From: DATHXC01 sp035459965
GTDB taxonomy: Bacteria; Pseudomonadota; Gammaproteobacteria; Burkholderiales; Methylophilaceae
Length of the DNA: 64,000 nucleotides
NCBI GenBank assembly: GCA_035459965.1
Contig: DATHXC010000004.1
Coordinates: forward strand, 1-64,000
Direction: 5' to 3'
Below the pieces are notes generated by a model that had not been told where the DNA came from, searched no databases, and was given only the letters and a program-made list of their open reading frames with translations. This document shows positions 34,559 through 44,901 of the stretch, piece by piece (the stretch's first letter is position 1; every line of letters starts with the position of its first letter). The position numbers and the translations under genes are program-made.

Positions 34559-35314
34559 ATGAAAAATATAGTGCGCTTACTGTTTCTGCTTTCCTTCTTT
34601 CTGGCTCATTCGTGCGCTGACGCCCAAGACTTAACAATTATTTTCACCAAATATAGCCCACCCTATGTATTTGAGAACGATACAGGAATAGTTGTAGAGA
34701 TTGTACGAACTGCATTAGAAGCTGATGGCTATAAGATAAAGCCTGTATATGTACCCATAGGTCGTGGGTTCAAGATGTTTTCTGACAAGCAGGTGGATGG
34801 CACTACCATTATTCAAGAAAATGCAGGGCTGCAAGCTTATTATTCCGATGATTTCATGCAGTATCACAATTTGGCATTCGCGTTGAAATCTCGGAATTTC
34901 GATATACGGAGCATCGCTGATCTCAGAGGTAAATCAATTATCAGCTTTCAGAGGGCAGACGTGTCACTGGGAGAGGAGTTTCGACAAATTGCCACGCGTA
35001 ACCCCAAATACAAAGAGATGGCCCAACAAGAGGCTCAAGTAAAAGTCCTACTGTTAGGGCGAACCGACATCGCAGTCATGGATGTGAGTATTTTTCATTA
35101 TTATCGACAGCAACTCATTACCGAAGGCAAGGCAGACAAGAGTCAGGAATATGTCGGTTTCGAGATATTCTCTCCCACACCTTACAAAGCAGCATTCAAA
35201 GACCCTCAAATCCGGGATGCCTTTAATAAGGGCATTGCTGCGATGCGTAAAGATGGCCGATATGAGGCTATCTATCGTAAATACAACGGGAAGTACTTCC
35301 CCATCAGGGAGTAA
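34559..35314 (+). CDS. Periplasmic substrate-binding protein (family 3), probably sensory
   Basis: A 251-residue protein with a signal peptide (LLFLLSFFLAHSCADA) and the family-3 solute-binding fold used for amino acids and similar molecules (ADLRGKSIISFQRADVSLGE; late NKGIAAMRKDGRYEAIYRKY). There are no permease or ATPase genes nearby. Instead it is followed after 38 bases by a hybrid histidine kinase and an HD-GYP regulator, so it may act as a ligand-binding accessory to that signalling chain. Its ligand is unknown. Confidence 0.82.
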   Translation: MKNIVRLLFLLSFFLAHSCADAQDLTIIFTKYSPPYVFENDTGIVVEIVRTALEADGYKIKPVYVPIGRGFKMFSDKQVDGTTIIQENAGLQAYYSDDFMQYHNLAFALKSRNFDIRSIADLRGKSIISFQRADVSLGEEFRQIATRNPKYKEMAQQEAQVKVLLLGRTDIAVMDVSIFHYYRQQLITEGKADKSQEYVGFEIFSPTPYKAAFKDPQIRDAFNKGIAAMRKDGRYEAIYRKYNGKYFPIRE

Positions 35315-35352
35315 GAAGAGCTAAGCGCTTAACCGAAGAGCATCCAATAACC

Positions 35353-38300
35353 ATGAACAAATCACTTCGAGCCAAACTGGCCATTCTACTGATTATAACG
35401 GTCACCGCCGTCCTTGCTGTCTTTGGACTGTACGGCCATCTGCAACTTCGGGAAGAGTTGAATAAAGATTTTGTAGTCACGGAAAATGCCACACTTGAGC
35501 GAGTATCTGAAAGCGTGGCAACGCCGATGTGGGAAGTGAATATCGACGCTGTTACTAATATCCTGCATGCGCAGTTTAGAAATCGGGATATCACATTCCT
35601 GCGAGTGGATGATAGTGATGGCAAACTAATGGCCGCATTGGAACGGGATGTTCGCGACAATATCGTCCCTACCCAAAAAACTCCTAAATCTGATGCCCTT
35701 GTGGTCAGCCAAGATATATTTCATACCGACGATGTCACTGAGCGCATCGGCAAATTAACAATTGTTTTCACACGAAATCGATTGGATGCCACCATCGCCA
35801 GAAATGCCCAACGACTAGTGACGGAAACATTGGTGATTGTAGTAATACTCACATTCCTGCTGCTGATAAGTTTGCGAATCATCTTTAAACCCATCACGGA
35901 ACTCCGCGATGCTCTCATGCAGCTGGCTAACAAAAATGAGAGTGGTCGGGCAGATATCTCCGAGTTACCCGAAAGCCCGCATAGAGAGCTTGCTGAGGTT
36001 ACACGCGGATTCAACCTAACTTTACGCAAGATTCGCGAAGAGGCTCGGCTAAAGGAAACAATCCTCTCTGGCAAAGCGCAGGCTGGTGAGTTATCTCAGC
36101 AATTGCAAACTGCAGAGGATTACGTCATTTTCGGTCAGCGGATGCTTAAATATCTGACCCCGTGGATAGGTGCCGATATTGCTGCCTTTTTCATCAGAGA
36201 TGAAGCCAGCGAGCAATTTGAGTTCGTTGCTGGCCATGGAATAGGGGCTGCCCAGCGGAAGACTTTCCGTTCAGGTGAAGGTCTCATCGGCGAGGCAGCA
36301 CTAATAGGCGAGATACTGACGTGTCGCGATCTTACTGATGATATGGTGCGCATCGAGTCCTCCATCATCTCAACCGTGCCGCAAGTTGTCTCTATCGTGC
36401 CGGTTGTAGGAAGCAATGGCACTTTAGCTGTCATCGAGCTTGGTTATTTGCATGAGCCACATTACCAGGCCGAAATTTTGGCAGATGCGCTACCAGTTAT
36501 AGCATTCAGTCTGGAATTGTTAATGAGCAAACAGGCGACGCTCAAGGAGGTAAAACGTAAGGAAGAACAGCAGCAAGCGCTCGAGGATACCGAGGCTTGG
36601 TATCGCAGCATCATCGGCTCTGCACCTGATGGCATGCTAGTGGTTGATTCGGGAGGTACCATCACGCACTGCAACGCGAAGATGGAAGACATCTTCGGCT
36701 ACAGTCAGGATGAGATGCTCGGGATGTCGATAGATATGCTAGTGCCGATGGATATACGAGGCCACCACCCCCAGTTAAGAGAAGGTTTTTTTGCCAAGGG
36801 TGGCTCACGTTCCATGGGCGAGGGTAAGGAATTAAATGGACTGCGGAAGGACAATAGCACTTTCCCCGTGGAAGTTAGCCTATCGCTCTTACCTGTGCTA
36901 GGCAACCGTGGCCCCAGCGTATGTGCCTCGGTACGCGACGTTACCCAGAGAGTAGCCGCAGAGAAACTCGTTCGGGAAAGCGAGAAACAGATTCGATCGA
37001 TGCTGGAATCCAGCCCGGTTGCAGTTCGCGTCGCCAGCAGTGCGAGCGGTCATATTGTGTTTGCCAACCGTTCGTATGCAAATATGTTTGGCATTGACGC
37101 TAACAGCTTGGTTGGTCTAGATCCCGCTCGTTTTTATCAAGATGAAATGGAACTGCAGTCGGTCATGCAGCATCTGTCTGATAAAGAGGATGTCATCAAC
37201 CATCCGATTGGTCTCGTCAGGGAAGATGGCGAAAAGATATGGGTGCTTGCTTCGTATTTCCATATCCAATATGGCGGCGAACTGTGCATCCTCGGTTGGT
37301 TCTTCGATGTCACCGAGCTAAGGCGCGCCAAAGAGCTAGCAGAAGATGCCACACGCATGAAGTCAGATTTCCTGGCTAATATGAGTCATGAGATTCGTAC
37401 CCCGATGAATGCCGTCATAGGCATGGCTCATTTGGCGCTTAAAACAGACTTAACACCTCGCCAGCGCGACTATGTCAAAAAGATACAAAACTCCGGGCAA
37501 CATCTTTTAGGTATCATCAACGACATCTTGGATTTTTCCAAAATAGAAGCTGGTAAGCTCAGCATGGAAAGTGCTGATTTCGAGCTGGACAAGGTGTTGG
37601 ATAACATTAGCAATCTGATCTCGGAAAAAGCCTTCGCTAAGGGGCTGGAACTGGTATTTGATATTGAATCAGCAGTGCCTAATCATCTCAACGGTGATTC
37701 CTTACGTCTGGGTCAGATTCTTATCAATTATGCCAACAATGCAGTCAAGTTCACTGAGCAAGGTGAAATCGTGATATCAGCGCGCGTTTTGGAAGAGTCG
37801 AAACAGAACGTCCTTATTGAATTCTCTGTACGCGATACGGGTATCGGCCTCACAGAAGAGCAGCGAGGCAAGCTGTTCCAGTCCTTCCAACAGGCTGACA
37901 CCTCGACCAGCCGCAAATATGGCGGCACCGGCCTTGGGCTGGCGATCTCGCGTCAGCTAGCTGTGTTGATGGGTGGCGAGGTAGGTGTAGAAAGCGAACA
38001 TGGTAAGGGTAGCCGCTTTTGGTTCACGGCACGCCTAGGTATATCCAGCAACAAATCCAAACCATTGATACCTAAACCAGACTTGCGTGGCCGCCGCATA
38101 CTCATTGTGGACGATAACGAGATCGCTCGTCAGGTGCTTCAGGAAATGCTAGAAAGCATGACTTTCAAGGTCAATCAGGCTCCGAGTGGAGAGAGGGCTC
38201 TGGAAATGATCGCCGAGGCGGATAGTGGCGGCGACCCATTCGAGGTAGTGTTTCTGGATTGGCGTATGCCGTTGATGGATGGTATTGAAACCGCACGTAA

Positions 38301-39573
38301 TATCCGCAAGCTGCGCATACGGCGCCAACCGCACATGGCGATGGTCACGGCCTATGGGCGCGAAGAAATCATCCGCGAAGCGGAGAAAGCAGGACTTCAG
38401 GATATCTTGATCAAGCCGGTGAATGCCTCGATGCTATTCGATACCACTATCCGGATTCTAGGAGATACCGAGACGGAATCCCGTTCCAGCGCCCGCGACG
38501 TTTCGACCACGTTAGAAGATCTTGCGGTCATTAAGGGTGCCGCCATCCTGCTGGTGGAAGACAACGAACTGAATCAGGAGGTCGCCCAGGGTCTGCTACT
38601 AGACGGTGGGTTCAAGGTGGACATCGCAGAAGATGGCGTGCAGGCCATACGCATGATTACTGATAAAGCTTATGATGCCGTTCTAATGGATATGCAGATG
38701 CCTGTGATGGATGGTATTGCTGCCACCATTGAATTACGCAAACAACCGAAGTTCGATAATCTCCCTATCATCGCCATGACGGCGAATGTTATGGAGCAGG
38801 ATCGTCAGCGCTGTGACGAAGCAGGTATGAGTGATTTTGTTGCCAAGCCGATCGACCCAGATGAATTATTCTCAGTATTGCTGCGCTGGATCAAACCAAG
38901 AAAATCCAAAACTCCAATAAAAGAGCGTTCGCGCAAAATTAAAGATGTATCGATCACGATACCCGTTATTGATGGCCTTGATACTGAGCTGGGTCTCAAG
39001 CGTGTGCTGGGAAAAAAACCTCTCTACATCGTGCTTCTTAACAAATATGTTGTGGGCCAGAGCAAGACTGCGGAAATAATCCGGCAGTCCCTATTGGCTA
39101 AAGATATAGACCTGGCCGAACGCACAGCGCATACAGCCAAGGCAGTATGTGGCAATATCGGGGCAACGAAACTGCAGGAGTTGGCTGGAGAGCTGGAGTC
39201 CATGATTCATAAACAAGCATCTTTCGATGTTATCGAACCAAAGCTACAAGTCTTCGCCTCGATGCAAGGGGCGATGGTCACTGCGATTCAACATGCTCTC
39301 CCAATCTCCGATGAGAAAACCATTCTGATCGACGAGGCCGCCTTAGCCAAGGTATTACGAAGCCTGTCGGCCTCGCTTGCTGATAACGATAGCGAAGCCA
39401 ACGATATACTGGAGTTGAATTTCGGTTTATTGCGGTCTTCCACTGATCATGAGCGATTTAATGCCCTCGAAGGCGCCATCGCCCGTTTTGATTACGAAGC
39501 AGCACTGGATCATGTAGTGCAGATCGCCACGCAGCGAAATATCGCGCTTGATATGCCCGCCTCACCCAATTGA
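35353..39573 (+). CDS. Large hybrid sensor histidine kinase (GAF, two PAS, two receivers, HPt)
   Basis: A 1406-residue multidomain kinase. In order: membrane helix 1 (about 8-28), a periplasmic domain, helix 2 (about 158-180), HAMP, a GAF-like domain (250-390), PAS domains (about 415-535 and 545-660), HisKA with H679 in NMSHEIRTPMNAVIGMAH, an ATPase domain with DTGIGL and GTGLGLAIS, receivers with D969 and D1113, and an HPt domain with H1260. It is the full relay for a phosphate path to a separate regulator, most likely the HD-GYP protein encoded 31 bases downstream. The binding protein upstream may deliver the signal. Confidence 0.9.
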   Translation: MNKSLRAKLAILLIITVTAVLAVFGLYGHLQLREELNKDFVVTENATLERVSESVATPMWEVNIDAVTNILHAQFRNRDITFLRVDDSDGKLMAALERDVRDNIVPTQKTPKSDALVVSQDIFHTDDVTERIGKLTIVFTRNRLDATIARNAQRLVTETLVIVVILTFLLLISLRIIFKPITELRDALMQLANKNESGRADISELPESPHRELAEVTRGFNLTLRKIREEARLKETILSGKAQAGELSQQLQTAEDYVIFGQRMLKYLTPWIGADIAAFFIRDEASEQFEFVAGHGIGAAQRKTFRSGEGLIGEAALIGEILTCRDLTDDMVRIESSIISTVPQVVSIVPVVGSNGTLAVIELGYLHEPHYQAEILADALPVIAFSLELLMSKQATLKEVKRKEEQQQALEDTEAWYRSIIGSAPDGMLVVDSGGTITHCNAKMEDIFGYSQDEMLGMSIDMLVPMDIRGHHPQLREGFFAKGGSRSMGEGKELNGLRKDNSTFPVEVSLSLLPVLGNRGPSVCASVRDVTQRVAAEKLVRESEKQIRSMLESSPVAVRVASSASGHIVFANRSYANMFGIDANSLVGLDPARFYQDEMELQSVMQHLSDKEDVINHPIGLVREDGEKIWVLASYFHIQYGGELCILGWFFDVTELRRAKELAEDATRMKSDFLANMSHEIRTPMNAVIGMAHLALKTDLTPRQRDYVKKIQNSGQHLLGIINDILDFSKIEAGKLSMESADFELDKVLDNISNLISEKAFAKGLELVFDIESAVPNHLNGDSLRLGQILINYANNAVKFTEQGEIVISARVLEESKQNVLIEFSVRDTGIGLTEEQRGKLFQSFQQADTSTSRKYGGTGLGLAISRQLAVLMGGEVGVESEHGKGSRFWFTARLGISSNKSKPLIPKPDLRGRRILIVDDNEIARQVLQEMLESMTFKVNQAPSGERALEMIAEADSGGDPFEVVFLDWRMPLMDGIETARNIRKLRIRRQPHMAMVTAYGREEIIREAEKAGLQDILIKPVNASMLFDTTIRILGDTETESRSSARDVSTTLEDLAVIKGAAILLVEDNELNQEVAQGLLLDGGFKVDIAEDGVQAIRMITDKAYDAVLMDMQMPVMDGIAATIELRKQPKFDNLPIIAMTANVMEQDRQRCDEAGMSDFVAKPIDPDELFSVLLRWIKPRKSKTPIKERSRKIKDVSITIPVIDGLDTELGLKRVLGKKPLYIVLLNKYVVGQSKTAEIIRQSLLAKDIDLAERTAHTAKAVCGNIGATKLQELAGELESMIHKQASFDVIEPKLQVFASMQGAMVTAIQHALPISDEKTILIDEAALAKVLRSLSASLADNDSEANDILELNFGLLRSSTDHERFNALEGAIARFDYEAALDHVVQIATQRNIALDMPASPN

Positions 39574-39604
39574 GCTCGCTCAAACAACTAAAGGAGCTAT
39601 TATC

Positions 39605-40750
39605 ATGAATGATTCCACGAATTCGGCCTATCTCGACAAGCCGACCATCCTTGTCGTTGATGACACGCCAGATAATCTCAGTCTCATGAGCGGCATTCTT
39701 AAAGACAGCTACAAGGTTAAAATTGCCAACAGCGGTGAGAGAGCACTCCAAATCGCAGATTCGGTTCCATCTCCTGACCTGATCCTCCTCGACATCATGA
39801 TGCCCGGGATCGATGGCTACCAAACTTGTATCCGTTTACAAACCCATACCAATACGCGAAATGTGCCCATCATTTTTCTCACTGCAAAAGCTGAGGTTGA
39901 AGATGAGACTTATGGTCTTGAATTAGGCGCTGTTGATTACATCACCAAACCGATCAGTCCACCTATCCTGCTTGCAAGAGTTAAAACACATCTTGAACTC
40001 AAACGCGTGCAGGATTTTTTGCGTGATCAGAACCAATTTCTCGAAGCTGAAGTGCAGAAACGCACAACTGAGATCATCGCCATTCAAGATGTCACTATTC
40101 ATGCCATGGCATCACTTGCCGAAACGCGTGACAATGAAACTGGAAACCACATTCGGCGCACACAATACTATATGCGCGTGCTAGCGGAGAAACTGCGTCA
40201 TCACCCACGCTTTTCTTATTTCCTTGATGATGATATGACCATCGAACTGTTGTTTAAGTCCGCTCCGTTGCATGATATTGGCAAGATTGGTATACCAGAC
40301 CGCATCCTGCTCAAACCAGGACGGTTTGAACCAGAGGAATTCGAAATTATGAAAACACATACCACACTTGGTCGAGATGCTATTTTGCATGCAGAGAAAC
40401 AGTTGGGCATTGAAATGCCTTTCCTTACGCTTGCGAAAGAAATCGCTTACGGACACCAGGAAAAATGGGATGGTAGCGGCTATCCTCAAGGCCTCTCTGG
40501 CGATGATATCCCAATTTCAGCACGTCTAATGGCAGTTGCCGATGTCTACGATGCATTAATCAGCCGCCGAGTTTACAAAGAAGGCATGCCTCATGAAAAA
40601 GCTGTCGATATCATCTTGCAAGGCAAAGGCTCGCATTTTGATAGCGACATAGTAGACGCTTTTATCGAACTTCAAGACGAATTCAAAAAAATCGCCCAAA
40701 CATATGCTGATAGTGATGCCGACATTGCTGAGAAGGCTGCTTATTATTGA
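39605..40750 (+). CDS. Response regulator with HD-GYP c-di-GMP phosphodiesterase domain
   Basis: A 381-residue RpfG-type protein. It has a receiver domain with D63 (LILLDIMMP), a linking helix (residues 135-170), and an HD-GYP domain with the metal pair H223-D224 (PLHDIGKIG) and the GYP motif at residues 292-294 (EKWDGSGYPQG). It should hydrolyse cyclic-di-GMP, lowering biofilm or surface-attachment signals when phosphorylated by the hybrid kinase before it. The ATG at 39605 has AAAGGAGC upstream; the longer frame overlaps the kinase gene. A weak inverted repeat follows the stop. Confidence 0.9.
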   Translation: MNDSTNSAYLDKPTILVVDDTPDNLSLMSGILKDSYKVKIANSGERALQIADSVPSPDLILLDIMMPGIDGYQTCIRLQTHTNTRNVPIIFLTAKAEVEDETYGLELGAVDYITKPISPPILLARVKTHLELKRVQDFLRDQNQFLEAEVQKRTTEIIAIQDVTIHAMASLAETRDNETGNHIRRTQYYMRVLAEKLRHHPRFSYFLDDDMTIELLFKSAPLHDIGKIGIPDRILLKPGRFEPEEFEIMKTHTTLGRDAILHAEKQLGIEMPFLTLAKEIAYGHQEKWDGSGYPQGLSGDDIPISARLMAVADVYDALISRRVYKEGMPHEKAVDIILQGKGSHFDSDIVDAFIELQDEFKKIAQTYADSDADIAEKAAYY

Positions 40751-40808
40751 TTTGGCGCTTTCGAATTAAGTTAGCGAAAGTTGACTTGACTCAATAATAA
40801 TAGGATTG

Positions 40809-42569
40809 TTACTGGGCGAGGCGTATGACCTGGAAGAGTGAGTTCGCTGGGTCGCCTCCATCGCCTATGACGTGGGTGATTTCGCCCGTCCCCCCTAGTG
40901 AAACGGTGGTTATGTTGCGAAATATGACACCGTTAAGCCCAGCTTTGTTGTTTGGAGCTTCAATGGCGCTATGTAGTTTCACCAATGGATTAGTGTCAAA
41001 GAAACAGTAAACTCCCACTCCCCATGCTTCGTGGCTGGTAACCGAATCAGCAACCTTGTAAGAGGCATAGCCGTTGACGTTGCCGTTCATCCAGCTGGCT
41101 TGGTCGGGTACATCATAGGGTGCCTCGCTCTGATAGAAATACACGGCTCCACCATTGCCATTCCACACGGTTTGGTACTGATGGTAGTGCTCTACCGCCA
41201 GCCCGTAAATGGTGACCTTACTACCGTTTACCTCAAGCCCGTTGGTGGTCGTGTTGGTGGTCCAACCCACCCCAGCACCATGATCTGCGCGCCATAGCCA
41301 GAGGTCATCACCAATCACGTTGTTGCTGTTGATGCGCAGGCTGACGGTAGCATTCCCTACCGCCGCCCCGCCTACGCGGAAAAACAGATCATGCATTGAT
41401 GTCGGGTTCTCCTCGTGGCTGGCACTACTACCTTGCGGTCCGACTTGTAGCAGCACCGGAGAGTTGAGGACACCGGCATCAAAGAGAATCCCCGCCAACT
41501 TCACACCATCCACGTCGGCCACAGTCATGGCAGGCTGGCCGGTTACGGGTTGCAGTGTGGCGATGCCCAGCCCCAGCACGATAGTGTTAGCGCTGGTGAC
41601 GCGTAGCGTGTCGTTCAGCTCATATATCCCCGGCGTCAGCAGCAAATGCTTGCCCTTGGCCAAAGCCTTGTTGATCGTAGCAGCCGTATCAACCCCTGCT
41701 TTGGCAATATAGAATTTGCTGATCGGAATTGATTGGCCAGCGGCTACACCACTGCTCCATGTAATACCGCGACTGTTGTTGGTGAGGTCCGGTACAAACA
41801 CGCTGTAATTGCCAATATCATCAATGGTGAGGAATGGCTTCTCCCGCACGACCGGTGTATGTTCAATCACCGTATAAGACTGACTAGGCCAGTTAGAGCC
41901 GGAGGGCGCGTTTTCATCCCCCACAAACACAATATTCCAGTTAGAGCCTGCCCAGCTACCCCAACGGGAATTGCGCGATAACCATTGTTGCTGCCTGCCG
42001 GTATCTATCTGCTGATCGACCAGGGTATCTGAAATGAAACCACCGCTAGACCAGCCGCCATCGTCCAGCACCATGTTGCCACGGACATGCAGGCGACGTA
42101 ATGGCGAAGCCTGGGCTACCGCCCACTTCATCGTACCAGTGGAAGGAGTCACAGCCAGATTCTCCACGCCGCGCCAGAAGTTCTGCGTGGCATCGCCGTT
42201 AAACCATGCCGCATCCACCTGCACGCCACCATTGATGTGCACTTCATCTGGCGTCTGGCCCAAGCCCATTACCTGCGTATAAAACCCCACCTTGATGGTG
42301 TTATTGTAGTTGCCAGGCTTAAGCAGGATGGCATATCGATTGGGACCAAACTGATTACTCTCTTGCTGGCTGAATATGCTGTCTACCTTGCTTTGCACGG
42401 CTGAAGCCGACATGGATGGATCAAGAATAAGCACATTCTTGCCAAAGTCCGGTACGGTAAGTATGGACGATTGCTTTGTTTGCGATGAGGCGCAGCCATT
42501 TAGCAATGTAATAGAAAGTATCGCTGTAACAAGGGCATATGATGCTCGTGAAAAGTGAATCAAACGCAT
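40809..42569 (-). CDS. Lipoprotein with right-handed beta-helix (GH55/pectin-lyase-like)
   Basis: A 586-residue protein with a lipobox (ITLLNGCASS, lipidation at C26). The body is rich in Asn, Gly and short beta turns. Its two segments resemble glycoside hydrolase 55-type beta-helix halves (ILLKPGNYNNTIKVGFYTQV; HLLLTPGIYELNDTLRVTSA). Related proteins in actinobacteria and fungi are often mislabelled adenylyl cyclase or coagulation factor 5/8-type. No neighbour suggests a polysaccharide target. No close catalytic motif could be assigned. It looks like an isolated, possibly acquired gene. Confidence 0.72.
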   Translation of the reverse strand: MRLIHFSRASYALVTAILSITLLNGCASSQTKQSSILTVPDFGKNVLILDPSMSASAVQSKVDSIFSQQESNQFGPNRYAILLKPGNYNNTIKVGFYTQVMGLGQTPDEVHINGGVQVDAAWFNGDATQNFWRGVENLAVTPSTGTMKWAVAQASPLRRLHVRGNMVLDDGGWSSGGFISDTLVDQQIDTGRQQQWLSRNSRWGSWAGSNWNIVFVGDENAPSGSNWPSQSYTVIEHTPVVREKPFLTIDDIGNYSVFVPDLTNNSRGITWSSGVAAGQSIPISKFYIAKAGVDTAATINKALAKGKHLLLTPGIYELNDTLRVTSANTIVLGLGIATLQPVTGQPAMTVADVDGVKLAGILFDAGVLNSPVLLQVGPQGSSASHEENPTSMHDLFFRVGGAAVGNATVSLRINSNNVIGDDLWLWRADHGAGVGWTTNTTTNGLEVNGSKVTIYGLAVEHYHQYQTVWNGNGGAVYFYQSEAPYDVPDQASWMNGNVNGYASYKVADSVTSHEAWGVGVYCFFDTNPLVKLHSAIEAPNNKAGLNGVIFRNITTVSLGGTGEITHVIGDGGDPANSLFQVIRLAQ

Positions 42570-42799
42570 AAAAATCCTTTTTCATACTCTCTCCTTGTAC
42601 CAATTTCATGGAGGTTATAGCAGATAGTAATCCTAAGTTTGTGGGACACAGGCCCCAATAAAAGACGCATTTAATGGCTTAATTAAACAGCCAGGCTTCG
42701 ATTGTAGCCAAAAAACTTAGGCGTAATAAACCCAATCGTTAATTTTGATTCGAAGCATCTGGAAAGCTGATTGAATGGCTCGCACAGTTTAATGATGGG

Positions 42800-43225
42800 T
42801 TAGGTGTTTTCGACATGGAGGCGCCACTCAGGTGATGAGTCGGAATATTCACTGAAAACTGAAAATTCAGAGATATAGCTATATCCCTCAACTCTACCAG
42901 CAAGATCAGACAAAAATTCAGAGAGTTCATTTAGCACTGCCTCTGAACCAACTACCCTCAAAATGCTACGAGCCTTCCAGTCAGCCATCGAAAAGTATTC
43001 ATTGCGTCCATTTTGCAAAGAGGTGAATAAATCTTCCGATTCATTGTTCTTTGAAATCTCTATGCATATTAGTGAATCACTGTTTAATACAACCGCATCA
43101 GGTGAAGATGTGGCAGCCCTAACTTGTTCAGAGAATTGCTCATAGTCTTCGGGGGCACCATAAACAACCACATCATCAATCATCCCGTTGGGCCGAAACA
43201 TTTGGCGAAGCTCTATTCTTAGCAC
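42800..43225 (-). CDS. Hypothetical protein, 141 residues
   Basis: An acidic protein without membrane helices or recognised motifs, with predicted alternating helix/strand structure. Codon use is AT-richer than most of the window by eye (many AAA, AAT, ATA). The stand-alone position between an orphan lipoprotein and a PAS gene, and the small acidic soluble character, resemble immunity-type proteins. No toxin gene is adjacent, however, and I assign no function. The 230-base gap on its downstream side shows nothing recognisable. Confidence 0.6.
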   Translation of the reverse strand: MLRIELRQMFRPNGMIDDVVVYGAPEDYEQFSEQVRAATSSPDAVVLNSDSLICIEISKNNESEDLFTSLQNGRNEYFSMADWKARSILRVVGSEAVLNELSEFLSDLAGRVEGYSYISEFSVFSEYSDSSPEWRLHVENT

Positions 43226-43365
43226 GGATACACCTGACAGTTATTATAGAAACACATGCGTCTCTATTTTTCATTATTACTATAGAGACAGAGGATATTT
43301 AAAATCGATTGTAATTTAAGCACTGATATCCGTGGGGATTTTGGGTAAATAACTGGTGTAGGTCA

Positions 43366-44769
43366 TTAATCTAAAGTCTCGATTGCTCTCGCAACCTCAA
43401 CACTATCCTCTGTAGCTGGCGCAGCAATAATAAACCCTTCAGTAGCCAATAACTCATCGGCGCTGGAGAACACCCCAGTCCCATATTCCAGCACCCATCT
43501 CACTTGGTTATTGCGGCTGTGGATGCGGTAGGCTAGCGCGAAGCGTTGGCGTTTGCCTAATTGCTCCTGCACATAGTCGCGCACAAACTGGCGATCGTCC
43601 TCATGGATGATTTGTGGGTAAGAGTATTCGTCATTGTCGATCAGCTCATGCGCCTCGTAGCCTGTAATCTCCACACAACCATCGCTGATGAATTCCATCG
43701 CCCCGCTGGCTATATTGCCGTTGGCTTGGTGCTTATTGCTGTTATTTTTGGCCCGGTAAATCATGGCGGGAATATTGCTCAGCAGAGTGCTTAGCGATTG
43801 TCTGTTGGCACGTAGCGCGGCCTCGGTCTGTTTGCTGCGGTGGATGTCGGTGAGGGTGCCGATGATGCTGGTTTTTTCGCCTTCTGCGGATGAAGTGGCG
43901 CGGGCGCGCATTTCAAACCAGTTGGCTTCACCGCTTCTTGAAATCATGCGTACTTCCAGGTGGCAGCTAGCGCGTTTGCCGAAGCGGATGGCATTGAGGT
44001 GTGACTCTGCAATGGGCCGGTCTTCGGGATGGATGAAGGCCAGGAATGGTTTTTGGATGACTTCATCTGCCGACTGATTCAGTAGTTTTTCCCAGGATGG
44101 ATTGACGAAAATCAGGTGGCCTTCGATATTGTGCTGAAAGATGATCTGTTCGATCTGCTCTACAAACAGCCGGTAATTGAACTGGTTATCCAGCGTGGCT
44201 TTGCCGGTATTGCCAAGGTTGAATTGCAGCAATAGCAATGGTTCATGAGCGTCGTTGGAAAGGCGGGATAGTGACACATCAAACGCTGGTGTACTGCCAT
44301 CGAAACGTATCAGCCGTAACTTGATGGTGCTTGGGTTGGCCTGGCTGTTACTGCCGATTTCGGCGATCAGCTTTGCCAGGTTCTGGTGGTCCTTGGGGTG
44401 TACCAGGTTGGTCAGCGGCATGCCAACCAGCTCTTCTGCCATATTGGGCATGCCTAGCTCCTCCAGGAATGGGCGGTTGGCAAAGCCTACTATATAGCCA
44501 CGGATCACTGCAGCAGGCGTCGATAATCCGGCGGAGATCTGGGTGCTCCATATTGCGCCATCAAACACCGAAGGGCTGGCGCTGGTTTTTTGCGTAGTGG
44601 AAAACAGCGACTTTCTGAGTATCAATAAAGAGAAAGATAGCAGCATCATCACCAGTGCGCCCAGCATGGCGAGCTGTGACAGCACGCTGCCATGGCCGAC
44701 TTGCCAGGTAGAAAGCACAATGACGAATATCAGGCTTAGCACCAGTGTAGAAAAAATGGTTAAACTCAT
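43366..44769 (-). CDS. Membrane-bound multi-PAS sensory protein without output domain
   Basis: A 467-residue protein with two N-terminal membrane helices (about 3-22 and 32-52) followed by three PAS-type domains (about 70-185, 195-325 with LDNQFNYRLFVEQIEQIIFQ, and 335-460 with IPAMIYRAKNNSNKHQA). It has no kinase or DNA-binding domain. It is divergent from the NarX-like kinase at 44902. Its last PAS matches the PAS protein of the tmm-side module (IPAMIYRAKNN versus LPAMLYRARNN). It is presumably the sensing partner of that kinase. Confidence 0.8.
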   Translation of the reverse strand: MSLTIFSTLVLSLIFVIVLSTWQVGHGSVLSQLAMLGALVMMLLSFSLLILRKSLFSTTQKTSASPSVFDGAIWSTQISAGLSTPAAVIRGYIVGFANRPFLEELGMPNMAEELVGMPLTNLVHPKDHQNLAKLIAEIGSNSQANPSTIKLRLIRFDGSTPAFDVSLSRLSNDAHEPLLLLQFNLGNTGKATLDNQFNYRLFVEQIEQIIFQHNIEGHLIFVNPSWEKLLNQSADEVIQKPFLAFIHPEDRPIAESHLNAIRFGKRASCHLEVRMISRSGEANWFEMRARATSSAEGEKTSIIGTLTDIHRSKQTEAALRANRQSLSTLLSNIPAMIYRAKNNSNKHQANGNIASGAMEFISDGCVEITGYEAHELIDNDEYSYPQIIHEDDRQFVRDYVQEQLGKRQRFALAYRIHSRNNQVRWVLEYGTGVFSSADELLATEGFIIAAPATEDSVEVARAIETLD

Positions 44770-44901
44770 TGCTGTACCTTAGAGGGTTAGTGTTCAGGCA
44801 GTATCTATGGCAGTACAACATTAATTGTCGTAAAAGCCTGTTCTGTTGAGAATTGTAGCGATAATCGGGTAGTCACCAGATTTTATTTTAAGGGAGTATG
44901 C

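Noticed and set aside
42800..43225. Toxin-immunity pair
   Set aside because: The small acidic protein could be an immunity protein, but no toxin-like neighbour is present.
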